From assembly GCF_002863225.1 (NCBI RefSeq), contig NZ_PKEK01000022.1, forward strand, positions 59,025-123,024: a stretch of 64,000 nucleotides of DNA, given 5' to 3'. The translations under genes were made by a program, and so were the position numbers. Positions 26,068 to 35,340 of this stretch are shown here, piece by piece. The first letter of the stretch is position 1. Each line of letters begins with the position of its first letter. A model generated the notes under the pieces. The model searched no databases, was not told where the DNA came from, and saw only the letters and a list, made by a program, of their open reading frames with translations. Source of the DNA: Mycobacterium sp. Its GTDB lineage: Bacteria > Actinomycetota > Actinomycetes > Mycobacteriales > Mycobacteriaceae.

Positions 26068-27231
26068 TTGCTGTCAACGAATTACGGCGCCCTGGTGCCC
26101 GAGGATGAGTTGCTCACCCATCAGATCGTTGACACATTCGCCACAGTCAGCCAGTCGGACCCGTCCTGGACGGAGAAGATCTGGACGATCGCCCACGCCC
26201 GCGACAACTCGCTGCAAGTGGTCCTCGGGATCGGGAAGTACACCAACCGCGGTGTGTTCGACGGCGCCGCCGGTGTGTGCCGCGGCACCGAGCAGTGGAC
26301 GGTGCGGGCGGGCCGCCGGTTGTCCTCGGCACCGGCCGGCACCGAGGTCGGGCCGGTCCACTACCAGGTGGTCGAACCACTGCGCGCGATCCGGATCAGC
26401 CTGGACGCCAACGAGCACCAGCCGATCGCGTTCGACGTCGAACTGCGCGGCAGCTTCGACGCCGCGCTGGAGGACCCGTGGCCGGATCGCAGCCCGGACG
26501 GTTACCGGGTGACCCACAACATCCTGCGCTACCACCAGGTCGGCGTGGCAGCCGGTTGGGTCGACGTCGAGGGCGAACGGACCGAAATCACTGCGGAGCA
26601 ATGGATCTCGATCCGCGACCATTCCTGGGGTCTGCGACCCGGGATCGGTAAGCCGATACCGGGCCTGCCGCGGGGGAGTCGCAAGATCAAGCAGATGTTC
26701 ATGACGTGGCTGCCGATGACGCTGACCCGGCCCGACGGATCGGCCTACTCGCTGTTCGTCATGTATCAGGAGGAGCGCGGCGACGGATTCACTGAAATAC
26801 GTTGTCAGGCTGAGCAACAGAATTCCGACGGCACCTCGCACCGCTTTCCGTCGGTCGAGCAGGACATGCACTTCCAGGACGACAACCGGCGGTTCACCCA
26901 CGGCACCATCACCCTGATCGACACCGACGGCTCCAGACGTCCGCTGACCGTCACCGCCGCCGGCCCCGGCGGATTCCATCTCGGCACCGCGGGCTACTAC
27001 GGGTGGAATGACTGGGTGTACGGGCAGTGGGTCGGTGACCTCAAAGTCGAAGGCAGCCACGTGACCCACTGCGACGAGCCGGAAAAGGCCCGCGAGCTGC
27101 ATCAGCTGCGGGACCTGTTGGTGCGTGTTGACGACCCGGTTGGCGGCGGCAGCGGGTTGGGCAACGCCGAGACGTTCGCGATGGGCGCGTTTCCCGAGCG
27201 CGGTCTGACTGCCGAGAATTCCTTTCTCTGA
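26068..27231 (+). CDS. Conserved protein of unknown function, paired with ferritin-like gene
   Basis: This is a 387-residue protein with no signal peptide or membrane segment. It is beta-rich, with blocks such as LQVVLGIGKYTNRGVFDGAAG, EQWISIRDHSWGLRPG and GHVTHCDEPEK-like sequence near the end. Such proteins occur widely in mycobacteria and other actinobacteria beside lipid- or steroid-related genes; I do not assign a function. The likely start is the TTG at 26068, 6 nt after the previous stop with GAAAGG before it, which indicates an operon. Confidence 0.7.
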   Translation: MLSTNYGALVPEDELLTHQIVDTFATVSQSDPSWTEKIWTIAHARDNSLQVVLGIGKYTNRGVFDGAAGVCRGTEQWTVRAGRRLSSAPAGTEVGPVHYQVVEPLRAIRISLDANEHQPIAFDVELRGSFDAALEDPWPDRSPDGYRVTHNILRYHQVGVAAGWVDVEGERTEITAEQWISIRDHSWGLRPGIGKPIPGLPRGSRKIKQMFMTWLPMTLTRPDGSAYSLFVMYQEERGDGFTEIRCQAEQQNSDGTSHRFPSVEQDMHFQDDNRRFTHGTITLIDTDGSRRPLTVTAAGPGGFHLGTAGYYGWNDWVYGQWVGDLKVEGSHVTHCDEPEKARELHQLRDLLVRVDDPVGGGSGLGNAETFAMGAFPERGLTAENSFL

Positions 27232-27255
27232 ACACGAGAATTGCTTTCTCCGAAC
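27214..27255 (+). repeat. Tandem 22-nt duplication across a stop codon
   Basis: The block GAGAATTCCTTTCTCTGAAC at 27214-27233 recurs as GAGAATTGCTTTCTCCGAAC at 27236-27255, identical at 18 of 20 positions. The first copy contains the stop codon of the upstream gene. Confidence 0.6.
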
Positions 27256-27369
27256 GGAGCTCGTTCTTGGGTGTCCTTCTAGTCCGGACAAGCGTAGTGT
27301 TGGCTCGGTCTTTGACGGCGTGCCAAGCGAGCCTCGATTGGTCCTCGCCGTCGGCTAGGTCTGGTCGAT

Positions 27370-28857
27370 GTGCCCGCAAGTTTTCTGACTACTGTCCGGT
27401 CATCGGCAGTCGATGCGTTACGGCTCCTCGCGGAGAAGTCGACAACCCACGGGTCGACCGTCTCGTTCGTCGTCATGGAGCCGACAGATCGCCTCAGCCA
27501 CGAGCGGCTCGGGCGGCTGATCGCCTCGGCGCTGCCGCAACTGACCCAGCTCCGCAGCAGGCTGGTGGTCAGGCCGCTCGGCGTGGGCCCGCCGTATTGG
27601 GCCGAGATCGAGGATTACGATCCGTCACCGCAGATTCACCGGACCACCCTCGATGCGCCCGGTGGTCAGCGTCAATTCGAAGATCTGATCGCGCGGATTT
27701 GCATTCGATCACCCGACCGGCCCGAAATGCTCTGGGAGGCTTGGAGTGTCGACGGCCTACCGGGTGGCCGCTGGGCGCTGGTGCTGCGACTGTCGTCGGT
27801 GCTGGCCGAGAGCGGGCTCGGCGTCGCGTCCATCTGGTCGCGCCTGCTCCGATCCGAACCGCTGCACGACGGCAGCGAAGAGCAGCCGAGGCAGCCGAGT
27901 GCGGATAATCCCGAGTTGGGCGAGTTGGCCGCCGAGGCGGTCGCCGCAGTGCTCGAGTTGCAGATCAAGAGTCTCCTCCTGGTTGCCCAGACGCTCACCG
28001 GCACGCGGCGCCCGGTGCACGACCAACCGCGCGGGATACACGTTGTCGCCGAACGTGATTCAGAGCCGCACCAGACGTCCTCAGGGCGGCCCACGCAGAA
28101 CGCATTCACCGCACCTCTGACAGATCGCCGCGCCGTGGCATTCGCGTCAGTACGGCAAGCCGATCTGGAAACGGTCAGCAATGCGTTCGGCGGAGACGTC
28201 ACCAATGTTCTCCTGGCCGCGTGCACCTTGTCGTTGCGGGCGTGGCTACGACGCCACGACACCGTCCCCGACAACCCCCTGGTGATGTCGATGCCACTCT
28301 CGCAGTCGGCGGGTTTGATCCGCGTGCCGGTGCAGCTCGGTGATCCCGTCGAAGTGCTGACCAATCTTCACTCCGCCACCGAGAGTCTGAACACGGCGCT
28401 GCCGGACGGAGACCACGTAAACCCGCTCAGCGTCGACGTCGCAGCCATCGCGTCGCTGGTCCCGGCGCCGGTGCTGAACGCAGGTATGCGCCTGGTTCGG
28501 AAATTGGATGTGCGGCAACGACTGACACCGCTGTCGCACGGCAGCGTCTTCCCGGTGCCGGACGAACCGTTGGCCCCCTACTGCGCCGGTGCCGAGGTGG
28601 TCGGGTTGCACACGGTGACTCCGCTGGCGCCGGGGTGTGGTCTGACCATCACACCGACCACCCACGGCGACGAACTGCACCTCAGTGTGTGCGTATGTCC
28701 CGACAATGTGCCGGCGGTGAACGAGATAGCGACCGGAATCGTCGAAGCGTTGAGTGCACTGGTGACAGCCGCGCGCAAATCACCACGCGGACAGGGCCGT
28801 TCGGTCGTCACCGAGATGGCCATCCACGCCAGCAGGCGCGGACAGGCTCGCGCTTAG
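27370..28857 (+). CDS. WS/DGAT-like protein lacking the HHxxxDG motif
   Basis: This is a 495-residue protein with the overall layout of bacterial wax-ester synthase/diacylglycerol acyltransferases. It has the N-terminal FVVMEPTDRLSHERLGRLI region, and a C-terminal half with TNVLLAACTLSLRAWLRRH, NPLVMSMPLSQ and GLTITPTTHGDELHLSVCV. Where active enzymes have HHxxxDG, this one reads LRLSSVLAESGLG, so both catalytic histidines and the Asp are absent. It is probably not an acyltransferase of the usual kind; binding or structural roles are possible. The start is the GTG at 27370. Confidence 0.65.
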   Translation: MPASFLTTVRSSAVDALRLLAEKSTTHGSTVSFVVMEPTDRLSHERLGRLIASALPQLTQLRSRLVVRPLGVGPPYWAEIEDYDPSPQIHRTTLDAPGGQRQFEDLIARICIRSPDRPEMLWEAWSVDGLPGGRWALVLRLSSVLAESGLGVASIWSRLLRSEPLHDGSEEQPRQPSADNPELGELAAEAVAAVLELQIKSLLLVAQTLTGTRRPVHDQPRGIHVVAERDSEPHQTSSGRPTQNAFTAPLTDRRAVAFASVRQADLETVSNAFGGDVTNVLLAACTLSLRAWLRRHDTVPDNPLVMSMPLSQSAGLIRVPVQLGDPVEVLTNLHSATESLNTALPDGDHVNPLSVDVAAIASLVPAPVLNAGMRLVRKLDVRQRLTPLSHGSVFPVPDEPLAPYCAGAEVVGLHTVTPLAPGCGLTITPTTHGDELHLSVCVCPDNVPAVNEIATGIVEALSALVTAARKSPRGQGRSVVTEMAIHASRRGQARA

Positions 28858-29291
28858 TCGTTCAGCAGGCAGTCCACCGTCGACTCGTCCCGCGGCGTCG
28901 CGGCCGACATCAAGATGTCGTGCGCGTGTTCTGGATCGGTGCGGCTCGGTACCACCAGCAGGACGAGCTTGGCGCGATCGATGCCGATGATCTCGACGGT
29001 GCTGCCCTGTTGTTGGTAGAAGCCGCTGAGTCGGACCGTGTCGCCACCGGTCGAAAACGTGGCCGGCGCCGCCGCCCAGTCCGCGAAGTTGTAGGTGACC
29101 TGCTCGATCGGCCCCAGGCGTACTGACAGCACCGCCAACAGATCTGGGAGTTCGACCGCAAGGTCGTCGCTGTGCGGCCACCACGCACCATCGACGTGGC
29201 CGGTGCTCGGCGCTTTGGGCTTCAGGCGCAGGCGGGGGGTGTTTTGTGGCCCGCTGGAATCTGGTGCGCCCCGGCCATCTCGTAGCGTCAT
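28854..29291 (-). CDS. DUF5994-family protein
   Basis: This is a 145-residue cytosolic protein. GAWWPHSDDLAVELPDLLAV is the recognisable core of the actinobacterial DUF5994 family. It is followed by VTYNFADWAAAPATF and IIGIDRAKLVLLVVPSRTDP. No biochemical function is known. It is convergent with the WS/DGAT-like gene, overlapping it by 4 nt. Similar genes in mycobacteria often lie near ANTAR or stress regulators, as here. Confidence 0.78.
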   Translation of the reverse strand: MTLRDGRGAPDSSGPQNTPRLRLKPKAPSTGHVDGAWWPHSDDLAVELPDLLAVLSVRLGPIEQVTYNFADWAAAPATFSTGGDTVRLSGFYQQQGSTVEIIGIDRAKLVLLVVPSRTDPEHAHDILMSAATPRDESTVDCLLND

Positions 29292-29484
29292 CCGACGCTC
29301 CTGTCTTGGCCGCGAATCGACCAGATAATTCAGATCGGCGACGACACAATCTCAACCGGTCGTGTGCGAAGAATCGCCGACCCACTCGACGCTACACCGC
29401 GCGTGTAGTGTCGGTGGGGGAACGCTCCCGGCCAGCGGCGATTCTGCGACCGCACGTATCACTTTCGAGGACAAGGAATCTCTG

Positions 29485-30300
29485 ATGGACCGCCAGCTCG
29501 AACGTGAGGTGGCCGCCGAGCTCGAGGTCGAGATCACCGACCCGACGACCCTGGAATTCCAGATCGCAGTCGCGCCGCATCCCAATACCCAAGTGAAAGA
29601 ACGGCTTTCGTTCCTGCTGGACGGCAAGCCGGTCCAGGCCTTGGAGATCAGCGGAACCCATGGCAACCGCATCCACAAGCTCGAGGTCCCCGTCGGCTAT
29701 CTGACCGTCGACTATGCCGCGACGATCGTCGGCCGGACCGACCCGGCTCCGGTGACCGAAGCCGACCTGTCGATGTATCTACGTCCGAGCCGGTATGCCG
29801 AGGCTGACAAGCTCTACGGTTTCGCCGGAACGGAATTCGGCAGCTACGTCGATTCGACGACGCTGCTGGAGCGGGTGTCGCTCTGGGTGGGCACCCGACT
29901 GAACTACGTGCCGGGCTCGAGTGACCCGATCGACGGAGCGGTCGAGACGTTGCTCGCCGGCGCCGGCGTCTGCCGCGACTACGCGCACCTGGTCGTGGCT
30001 TTGCTGCGGGCGGTCAAGGTCCCGGCGCGCGCGGTGTCGGTCTACGCGCCTGGCCTGTATCCGATGGATTTCCATGCGGTGGCCGAGGCTTTCGTCGGTG
30101 GGCAGTGGCGGGTCGTCGACGGAACCCTTTTGGCGCCGAGGCAATCGCTGGTGCGGATCGCGACCGGGCGTGACGCCGCCGACATCGCCTTTCTGGACAA
30201 CCACCGCGGCGCCATTGTTCTGCACAAGCTGGCGGTGATCGCGATCGTGAACGGCGATCTGCCGATCGACTCGATCGACCAACTTGTTTCGATCGGCTAG
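29485..30300 (+). CDS. Transglutaminase-like cysteine protease-fold protein
   Basis: This is a 271-residue protein with an N-terminal beta-sandwich domain and a C-terminal transglutaminase-like core. The catalytic triad is visible: Cys in LLAGAGVCRDYAHL, His in YPMDFHAVAEAF and Asp in WRVVDGTLLAP. Bacterial members act as proteases or peptide-processing enzymes; the target is unknown. The ATG at 29485 is preceded by AAGGA and starts the conserved N-domain. It stands alone between a divergent DUF5994 gene and the GAF-ANTAR pair. Confidence 0.85.
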   Translation: MDRQLEREVAAELEVEITDPTTLEFQIAVAPHPNTQVKERLSFLLDGKPVQALEISGTHGNRIHKLEVPVGYLTVDYAATIVGRTDPAPVTEADLSMYLRPSRYAEADKLYGFAGTEFGSYVDSTTLLERVSLWVGTRLNYVPGSSDPIDGAVETLLAGAGVCRDYAHLVVALLRAVKVPARAVSVYAPGLYPMDFHAVAEAFVGGQWRVVDGTLLAPRQSLVRIATGRDAADIAFLDNHRGAIVLHKLAVIAIVNGDLPIDSIDQLVSIG

Positions 30301-30411
30301 CCGGCCGGGTGCGCCGGTGCTCGCTATTCGACTCCGACTAGTGAATGGTGAACCCATGAACTCGCCACTTCGCGACTCAGGCCTTTCGGCCGACGCCCGA
30401 TCCTCGCTCGG

Positions 30412-31125
30412 TTGAATGTGGCAATCGACGAGCAACTACGCGCGGCCGTAGACGGTCGGCGAGGCTTGGCGGCGGCGGACTCGCTGTGCGAGGCGTGCGT
30501 GACTTTGTTCAGCATTGACGCAGCTGCCATTTCGCTGGTCTTCTCCGGCGTCTCCAGCGGAACGTTGGGTTCCAGTGGCCCGGCGGCCCGGGTCTACGAC
30601 GAACTCCAATTCACCATCGGTGAAGGCCCCTGCCTGGACTCCGTCAGTGCACGCGGCCCCATTCTGATAGCTGACTTGGCCAAGCCCAGCAACGTTCGCT
30701 GGCCGCTATACCGCCCAGCGTTGCTCGATCACAAGATTCGGGGCGTATTCGCCATTCCGGTCGTGCTGGCCGGCGAATTCGTTGGCGCCCTTGACCTTTT
30801 CCGCCGGCAACCGGGCGATCTGCGCAGCGAGGAATTGGCCGGCGCCATCGTCGCCGCCGAATTGGCCGGCGCCCCGTTGCTCGACCTGATGGATGCCGAT
30901 TTGCAGGCCGCGGTCAACGATCCGAGCAGTAGTTCGTGGGCTGACTTCAACGCATTGAGCCGCACCGAGGTCAGCCAGGCCACCGGCATGCTCGTCGCTC
31001 AACTGGATATCGAACCCGCCGAGGCGTTGGTGCGACTACGCGCGCACGCCTACGCAACCAATCGCAGCGCCACCGAGGTAGCGCGCGACATTCTGGATCG
31101 CAGGTTGCGTCTTGATGACGACTAG
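30412..31125 (+). CDS. GAF-ANTAR regulator 1
   Basis: This is a 237-residue protein with an N-terminal GAF sensor (CEACVTLFSIDAAAISLVF, then FTIGEGPCLDSVSARGPILIADL). A C-terminal three-helix ANTAR RNA-binding domain follows (LSRTEVSQATGMLVAQLDIE, ending ATEVARDILDRRL). ANTAR proteins bind paired hairpins in mRNA leaders and cause antitermination. The start is TTG at 30412 or GTG at 30418. The next gene, of the same architecture, follows after 18 nt. Confidence 0.85.
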   Translation: MNVAIDEQLRAAVDGRRGLAAADSLCEACVTLFSIDAAAISLVFSGVSSGTLGSSGPAARVYDELQFTIGEGPCLDSVSARGPILIADLAKPSNVRWPLYRPALLDHKIRGVFAIPVVLAGEFVGALDLFRRQPGDLRSEELAGAIVAAELAGAPLLDLMDADLQAAVNDPSSSSWADFNALSRTEVSQATGMLVAQLDIEPAEALVRLRAHAYATNRSATEVARDILDRRLRLDDD

Positions 31126-31143
31126 CCCGATGAGGAGGGCGAC

Positions 31144-31893
31144 ATGACCGATCAGAGTCGCGAGGCGCGAGTACTCGACGCGGTGGTATCACTCGTCGAC
31201 ACCCTGCTGGACGATTTCGACGTCGTCGAACTGCTGACCGAGCTCACCGAACGTTGCGCTGAGCTGCTGAATGTCGGGACAGCGGGCTTCCTGCTCGCCG
31301 ATCCGCTCGGTCAGCTCCGGCTCCTGGCCGCCACCTCCAGGCAGACCCGTGAGCTGGAACTCTTCCAGCTACAAGTCGACGAGGGTCCCTGCGTGGACTG
31401 CTACACCAGCGGTCAGCCGGTGTCGGTGGCAGACCTGCGCACCGAGTCTCGGCGCTGGCCGCAATTCGTCCCGGCGGCGCTGGAGGCCGGCATTGTCTCG
31501 GTGCATGCCGTGCCGATGCGGGCCGCTGGAATCGTCCTGGGTTCGCTCGGCCTGTTCGGCAACCACGCTGGCCGACTCAGTGAATCCGATCTCTTGGTCA
31601 GCCAGACGCTGGCGCACGTCGCGTGCGTGGCCATCCTGCAAGAACATCCGCCCACAGCCGCGACGGTGATACCGCAGCTGCGGTCGGCGCTGACCAACCG
31701 AATCGTGGTCGAGCAAGCCAAGGGATTTCTGCGCGAACGTCTCGACATCACGGTCGACGAGGCTTTTTCGCTGCTGCGCAGGTACGCGCGTTCGCACAGT
31801 GAACACCTGACTGACGTGGCGCGCCAGCTGATGTCCGATCCCGGAGCGCGGCCGGCGTTATTGCGGCGGCTCGGTCAGCTGACTCACGACTGA
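31144..31893 (+). CDS. GAF-ANTAR regulator 2
   Basis: This is a 249-residue protein with the same architecture as its upstream neighbour: a GAF domain (CAELLNVGTAGFLLADPLGQ, FQLQVDEGPCVDCYTSGQPV) and an ANTAR domain (ALTNRIVVEQAKGFLRERLD, then ITVDEAFSLLRRYARSHSEHL). A GAGGAGG ribosome-binding site precedes the ATG. It is operonic with regulator 1 and convergent with regulator 3, overlapping that gene by 10 nt. The GAF ligand and the RNA target are unknown. Confidence 0.88.
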   Translation: MTDQSREARVLDAVVSLVDTLLDDFDVVELLTELTERCAELLNVGTAGFLLADPLGQLRLLAATSRQTRELELFQLQVDEGPCVDCYTSGQPVSVADLRTESRRWPQFVPAALEAGIVSVHAVPMRAAGIVLGSLGLFGNHAGRLSESDLLVSQTLAHVACVAILQEHPPTAATVIPQLRSALTNRIVVEQAKGFLRERLDITVDEAFSLLRRYARSHSEHLTDVARQLMSDPGARPALLRRLGQLTHD

Positions 31894-32681
31894 GTCCGGC
31901 GCGCCTGCGCACGCCGCACGGCGTCCTCGACCAGTCGCGCCGCCACCACCCTGAGCTTGAGGTTGCCGTTCTGGCTCATTTGGACCAACCGACTGAAGGC
32001 CACCTCGTGGGTGATGCCCGTCCGGCTTCGGATGATCCCGATCGCTTGATCGATGAGTGCCCGGTTGTCCAACGCCTCTTCCAACTTCTCTGCGCGCGCC
32101 CGTGCCTCGGCCAGGAGTTCGGCGTTGTAGATGGACACCGCCGCCGGTTCGGCGAACTGAGTGCCCAGCTGTACGGCATGTTCGCCAAAGGCATTGTGGG
32201 TCTTGGCGTAGCAATTGATCGCCCCGATCAGTTGCTCGCCGACCATCAGCGGTAACGACAATGCGGAGTGCACGCCCATTCGTCCCACCCGACCGCCGAA
32301 TCGTGGCCAGCGCTCATCGGCCGCGAGTGATCCACTGACAGTGGGCCGTCCGGTGTGGACGCATGTGATGCACGGGCCCTCGCCCAACTCGTTGTACTGA
32401 AATGACTCGATATCATGAACGAATCCCGCTGTGGCAGAGGCTGTTTGAAGTACGGGTAAGCCTTTTCCCTCATTTATCAGGGCAACCGATGCGCCGTCGA
32501 CGCCCGGAATGGCGTCGGCGGCGAACTCCGCCACCTGGCACAGCAACTCGATCACGTCACGGGCACCCGACACCATCCGGGCCAGGCCGCGTAACCCGGC
32601 GTGCAGGTCGATCTCGTCGGAACCCTTTTGAGCGCTGGACATTTCCGTGATGCGACCTGGTTGGGCGTCAAAGTTTCTCAT
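31884..32681 (-). CDS. GAF-ANTAR regulator 3
   Basis: This is a third protein of the same design: a GAF domain (AADAIPGVDGASVALINEGKG, then FQYNELGEGPCITCVHTGRP) and an ANTAR domain (LDNRALIDQAIGIIRSRTGI, ITHEVAFSRLVQMSQNGNLKL). It is 265 residues from the ATG at 32681, or 252 from the ATG at 32642. It is on the opposite strand from the other two and only modestly similar to them outside the motifs, so this is not a fresh tandem duplication. The acyl-AMP ligase gene upstream ends 14 nt away on the same strand orientation. Confidence 0.87.
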   Translation of the reverse strand: MRNFDAQPGRITEMSSAQKGSDEIDLHAGLRGLARMVSGARDVIELLCQVAEFAADAIPGVDGASVALINEGKGLPVLQTASATAGFVHDIESFQYNELGEGPCITCVHTGRPTVSGSLAADERWPRFGGRVGRMGVHSALSLPLMVGEQLIGAINCYAKTHNAFGEHAVQLGTQFAEPAAVSIYNAELLAEARARAEKLEEALDNRALIDQAIGIIRSRTGITHEVAFSRLVQMSQNGNLKLRVVAARLVEDAVRRAQARRTQS

Positions 32682-32694
32682 CGGCTGCTCGAAC

Positions 32695-34329
32695 CTAGTT
32701 GACCAAGGTCAGCGCGTGGCCGCGGCGCAATTTCCCGGACGGCGTCTTCGGGATCATTCCCGGTTCAAGCACGACGACGTTGCGGGGCCGGACGTCGACC
32801 TCGGCAATCACCTCGTGCGCCACCTGACGCTCGACCCGGCGAACCTCGTCCGGGTTGTCCCAGACGGCGGCCTCGACGGCCACTGCGAACGTCTCGCGCG
32901 GGTGGCCGGCCTGCAGGCGCACCGCGACCGCACAACCGGGCCGGACTCCCTCGACGCGAGCGGCGGCGCGCTCGATGTCGGTCGGATAGATGTTGCGCCC
33001 GGCCATGATGATCACGTCCTTCAGCCGGCCGCACACCACGAGATCGCCGGTCTCGGTGAGGTAGCCCAGATCGCCGGTGTCATACCACCCCTCGTGGTCT
33101 TGGGCGGAGACGAAGCCGGTGGTCGTCGTGTAGCCGAGCGTCACCGGTTCCCCGCGCACGTGGATGATGCCGACGCTGCGGGCGGGCAGTGGCGTGCCGT
33201 CCTGGTTGACGATCCGTGCCTCGAGTCCCTTGAGCGGACGGCCGAGTGAGGCGAACCGCCGGGTCTTGCCCCGCGACGCCGGCACTGCCCGGTGCAGCGC
33301 GGCGAGCAGATCGGCGTCCACTTCGTCGACGAGCAATCCCTGGCCGCACTCGGTGAACGACAGCGCGACCGTCGTCTCGGCCATGCCGTAGGCGGGCACC
33401 ATCGCTTCCGGGCGCAGGCCGAACGGCGCCCCGGCGTCGCAGAGGTCCTCGACGTCGGCCGGTTCGACCTGCTCGGCGCCGGACAACGCCCACCGCAAGG
33501 TGGACAGGTCGAATTGCCCGGGCTTGGCCTGGTTTCGCAGCCGTCTGGCCAACAGGGTGTAGGCGAAGTTCGGGGCCGCGGTCATGGTGGCCCGGTATTT
33601 GTCGATCAGCCTGGCCCACAGCAGCGCGTCCCGCAGGAAGTCCATCGGGGTGATCTTGACCAGCTCGATGCCGAAGTACATCGGAGCGGTCAGGTAGCCG
33701 GTCATGCCCATGTCGTGGAAGCACGGCAGCCAGCTGACGATCACGTCGAGGTCCGGGTCGACCTCCGCTTCGACGAACATCGCCTCGGCGTTGGCCACGA
33801 CGTTGCGATGGCTGATCCGGACCGCCTTCGGCGACCCGGTCGAGCCGGAGGTCAACTGCAGCAGCGCGATGTCGTCGTCGAACGTGTCGACTGGCTCGAT
33901 CGGACTGCTGTCGAGCAACTGTTCGGCGGTGAGGACCCGCATGCCCAGTCCGGCCAGCAGTGGTGCCGCGGCCATGAACGGGTCGGACACCACGATGGCC
34001 CCGGCGCCGATCAGGTTGATGACGGCGGTCGTCTCCTCGGACCAGCGCTGCAGGTCGGTGCGCGGCGTGGGCTGGTGCAGCATCGTCACGCTGGCGCCCC
34101 GCATCCAGATGCCCTGGGCGATCGGGGCGATCTCGACCGGTGCGCCGGCCAGCACTGCGACCGCGTCGCCGTGGCCCACGCCCGCGTTGGCCAGGCCGCC
34201 TGCCGCGCAGCGGGCGCGGTTGTGTACCTGGCGCCAGGTGTGCCGGACGGGCGCGTCCGGCTCTCCGGTGATCAGGCCCTGCAGGCTGCTGTGGGCGTTG
34301 TCGAACATGGTCTGGGTGAATCGGCTCAC
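32695..34329 (-). CDS. Fatty-acyl-AMP/CoA ligase (FadD/MbtM-like)
   Basis: This is an ANL-superfamily adenylating enzyme of about 544 residues. It has the P-loop [20 protein letters not shown], the aromatic motif [15 protein letters not shown] typical of fatty-acyl-AMP ligases, [25 protein letters not shown] and the C-terminal [11 protein letters not shown]ys. Such enzymes load fatty acids onto acyl carrier proteins or CoA. No polyketide synthase or ACP gene is near, so the acceptor is unknown. The GTG at 34329 is preferred to the TTG at 34350, because GGGAG precedes it at normal spacing. Confidence 0.85.
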   Translation of the reverse strand: MSRFTQTMFDNAHSSLQGLITGEPDAPVRHTWRQVHNRARCAAGGLANAGVGHGDAVAVLAGAPVEIAPIAQGIWMRGASVTMLHQPTPRTDLQRWSEETTAVINLIGAGAIVVSDPFMAAAPLLAGLGMRVLTAEQLLDSSPIEPVDTFDDDIALLQLTSGSTGSPKAVRISHRNVVANAEAMFVEAEVDPDLDVIVSWLPCFHDMGMTGYLTAPMYFGIELVKITPMDFLRDALLWARLIDKYRATMTAAPNFAYTLLARRLRNQAKPGQFDLSTLRWALSGAEQVEPADVEDLCDAGAPFGLRPEAMVPAYGMAETTVALSFTECGQGLLVDEVDADLLAALHRAVPASRGKTRRFASLGRPLKGLEARIVNQDGTPLPARSVGIIHVRGEPVTLGYTTTTGFVSAQDHEGWYDTGDLGYLTETGDLVVCGRLKDVIIMAGRNIYPTDIERAAARVEGVRPGCAVAVRLQAGHPRETFAVAVEAAVWDNPDEVRRVERQVAHEVIAEVDVRPRNVVVLEPGMIPKTPSGKLRRGHALTLVN

Positions 34330-34596
34330 GATGCGACTCCCGGTGCGCAAAGGAGAACCCGAATTTTGGCGGTCTACATCGGCGCTGAGGCGCTCTTCGG
34401 CGGGGAGATCGCGTCGCCACCGTGACGTGTCCGTGAGGCTGGAGTGTCAACCGGTGAAGACGTTACCAAGTCGACTCTCGACTCTCCACCACTTCGAAGT
34501 CGGTGTCGGAACCAACCGTGAGACAGCGCATCACGCCGAGCATGTTCGCCGCCCGACTTTCCGGGATCGTCTAACACGTGCCCAGCGCAACGGAGA

Positions 34597-34602
34597 TACT
34601 TT
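34597..34602 (+). promoter_or_regulatory. Putative -10 box of the K+ channel gene (leaderless)
   Basis: TACTTT fits TANNNT and ends 6 nt before the ATG at 34609. The 250-nt region back to the divergent ligase gene holds no other recognisable feature. Confidence 0.45.
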
Positions 34603-34608
34603 CCGATC

Positions 34609-35340
34609 ATGAGGACCGAGGCCAAGCTGCAGCGCTGGGACCGGCTTGCCGAGTGGCCGCTGGCGATCGCGGCTTTCTGCTTCCTGGTGATCTTCTCGGT
34701 CCAGGTGCTGATTCAGCCGCAGGGGTTCACCGCCCGCGTGCTGTGGGCGACCGACTGGTCCATCTGGGGCTTGTTCATGGCGGATTACGTTGTGCGGCTT
34801 AACCTCGCGCCGAACCGGTGGCACTGGTTCCGCCAGCACCTCCTCGACCTCGCGATCGTGACGTTGCCGCTGTTGCGGCCACTCCGGTTGTTGCGCTTGC
34901 TGATTCTGATCGAACTGATGCAGCGCGCGGTCGGCGATGCGTTCCGCGGTCGCATCGTCGTCTACACCGTGTCCGGTGTGGTGCTGTTGATCTACTCCGC
35001 GTCGCTGGCCGTATTCGACAAGGAGCGTTACCTGCCCGGCGCGAAGATCGACTCGTTCGGCAAGGCCGTCTGGTGGTCGATCACCACGGTGACGACGGTC
35101 GGCTACGGCGACTTCTATCCGATCACCAACACCGGCCGGGTCATCGCCGTGCTGCTGATGATCGGTGGCATCAGCCTGGTCGGCGTCGTGACCGCCGCGC
35201 TCGCGTCCTGGATCATCCAGCGGGTGGCGGAGGAGGAGAGCACGATGCAGGCGGCCACTGTCGCGCACATCGAGGAATTGCGCGAGGAGATCCGGGCTTT
35301 GGGACGGCAGTTGCACGACAGGGGCGACCGTGACGACTGA
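34609..35340 (+). CDS. Voltage-gated-like potassium channel
   Basis: This is a 243-residue ion-channel protein. Hydrophobic segments lie near residues 16-36, 45-62, 75-105 and 120-140. A pore helix and the selectivity filter TTVTTVGYGDFYPIT come next, then a last membrane helix. RPLRLLRLL before the fourth segment resembles a voltage-sensor S4. The C-terminal tail (HIEELREEIRALGRQL) is a short coiled coil that could help tetramerise the channel. The next gene starts 11 nt inside its 3' end, so the two are co-transcribed. Confidence 0.9.
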   Translation: MRTEAKLQRWDRLAEWPLAIAAFCFLVIFSVQVLIQPQGFTARVLWATDWSIWGLFMADYVVRLNLAPNRWHWFRQHLLDLAIVTLPLLRPLRLLRLLILIELMQRAVGDAFRGRIVVYTVSGVVLLIYSASLAVFDKERYLPGAKIDSFGKAVWWSITTVTTVGYGDFYPITNTGRVIAVLLMIGGISLVGVVTAALASWIIQRVAEEESTMQAATVAHIEELREEIRALGRQLHDRGDRDD

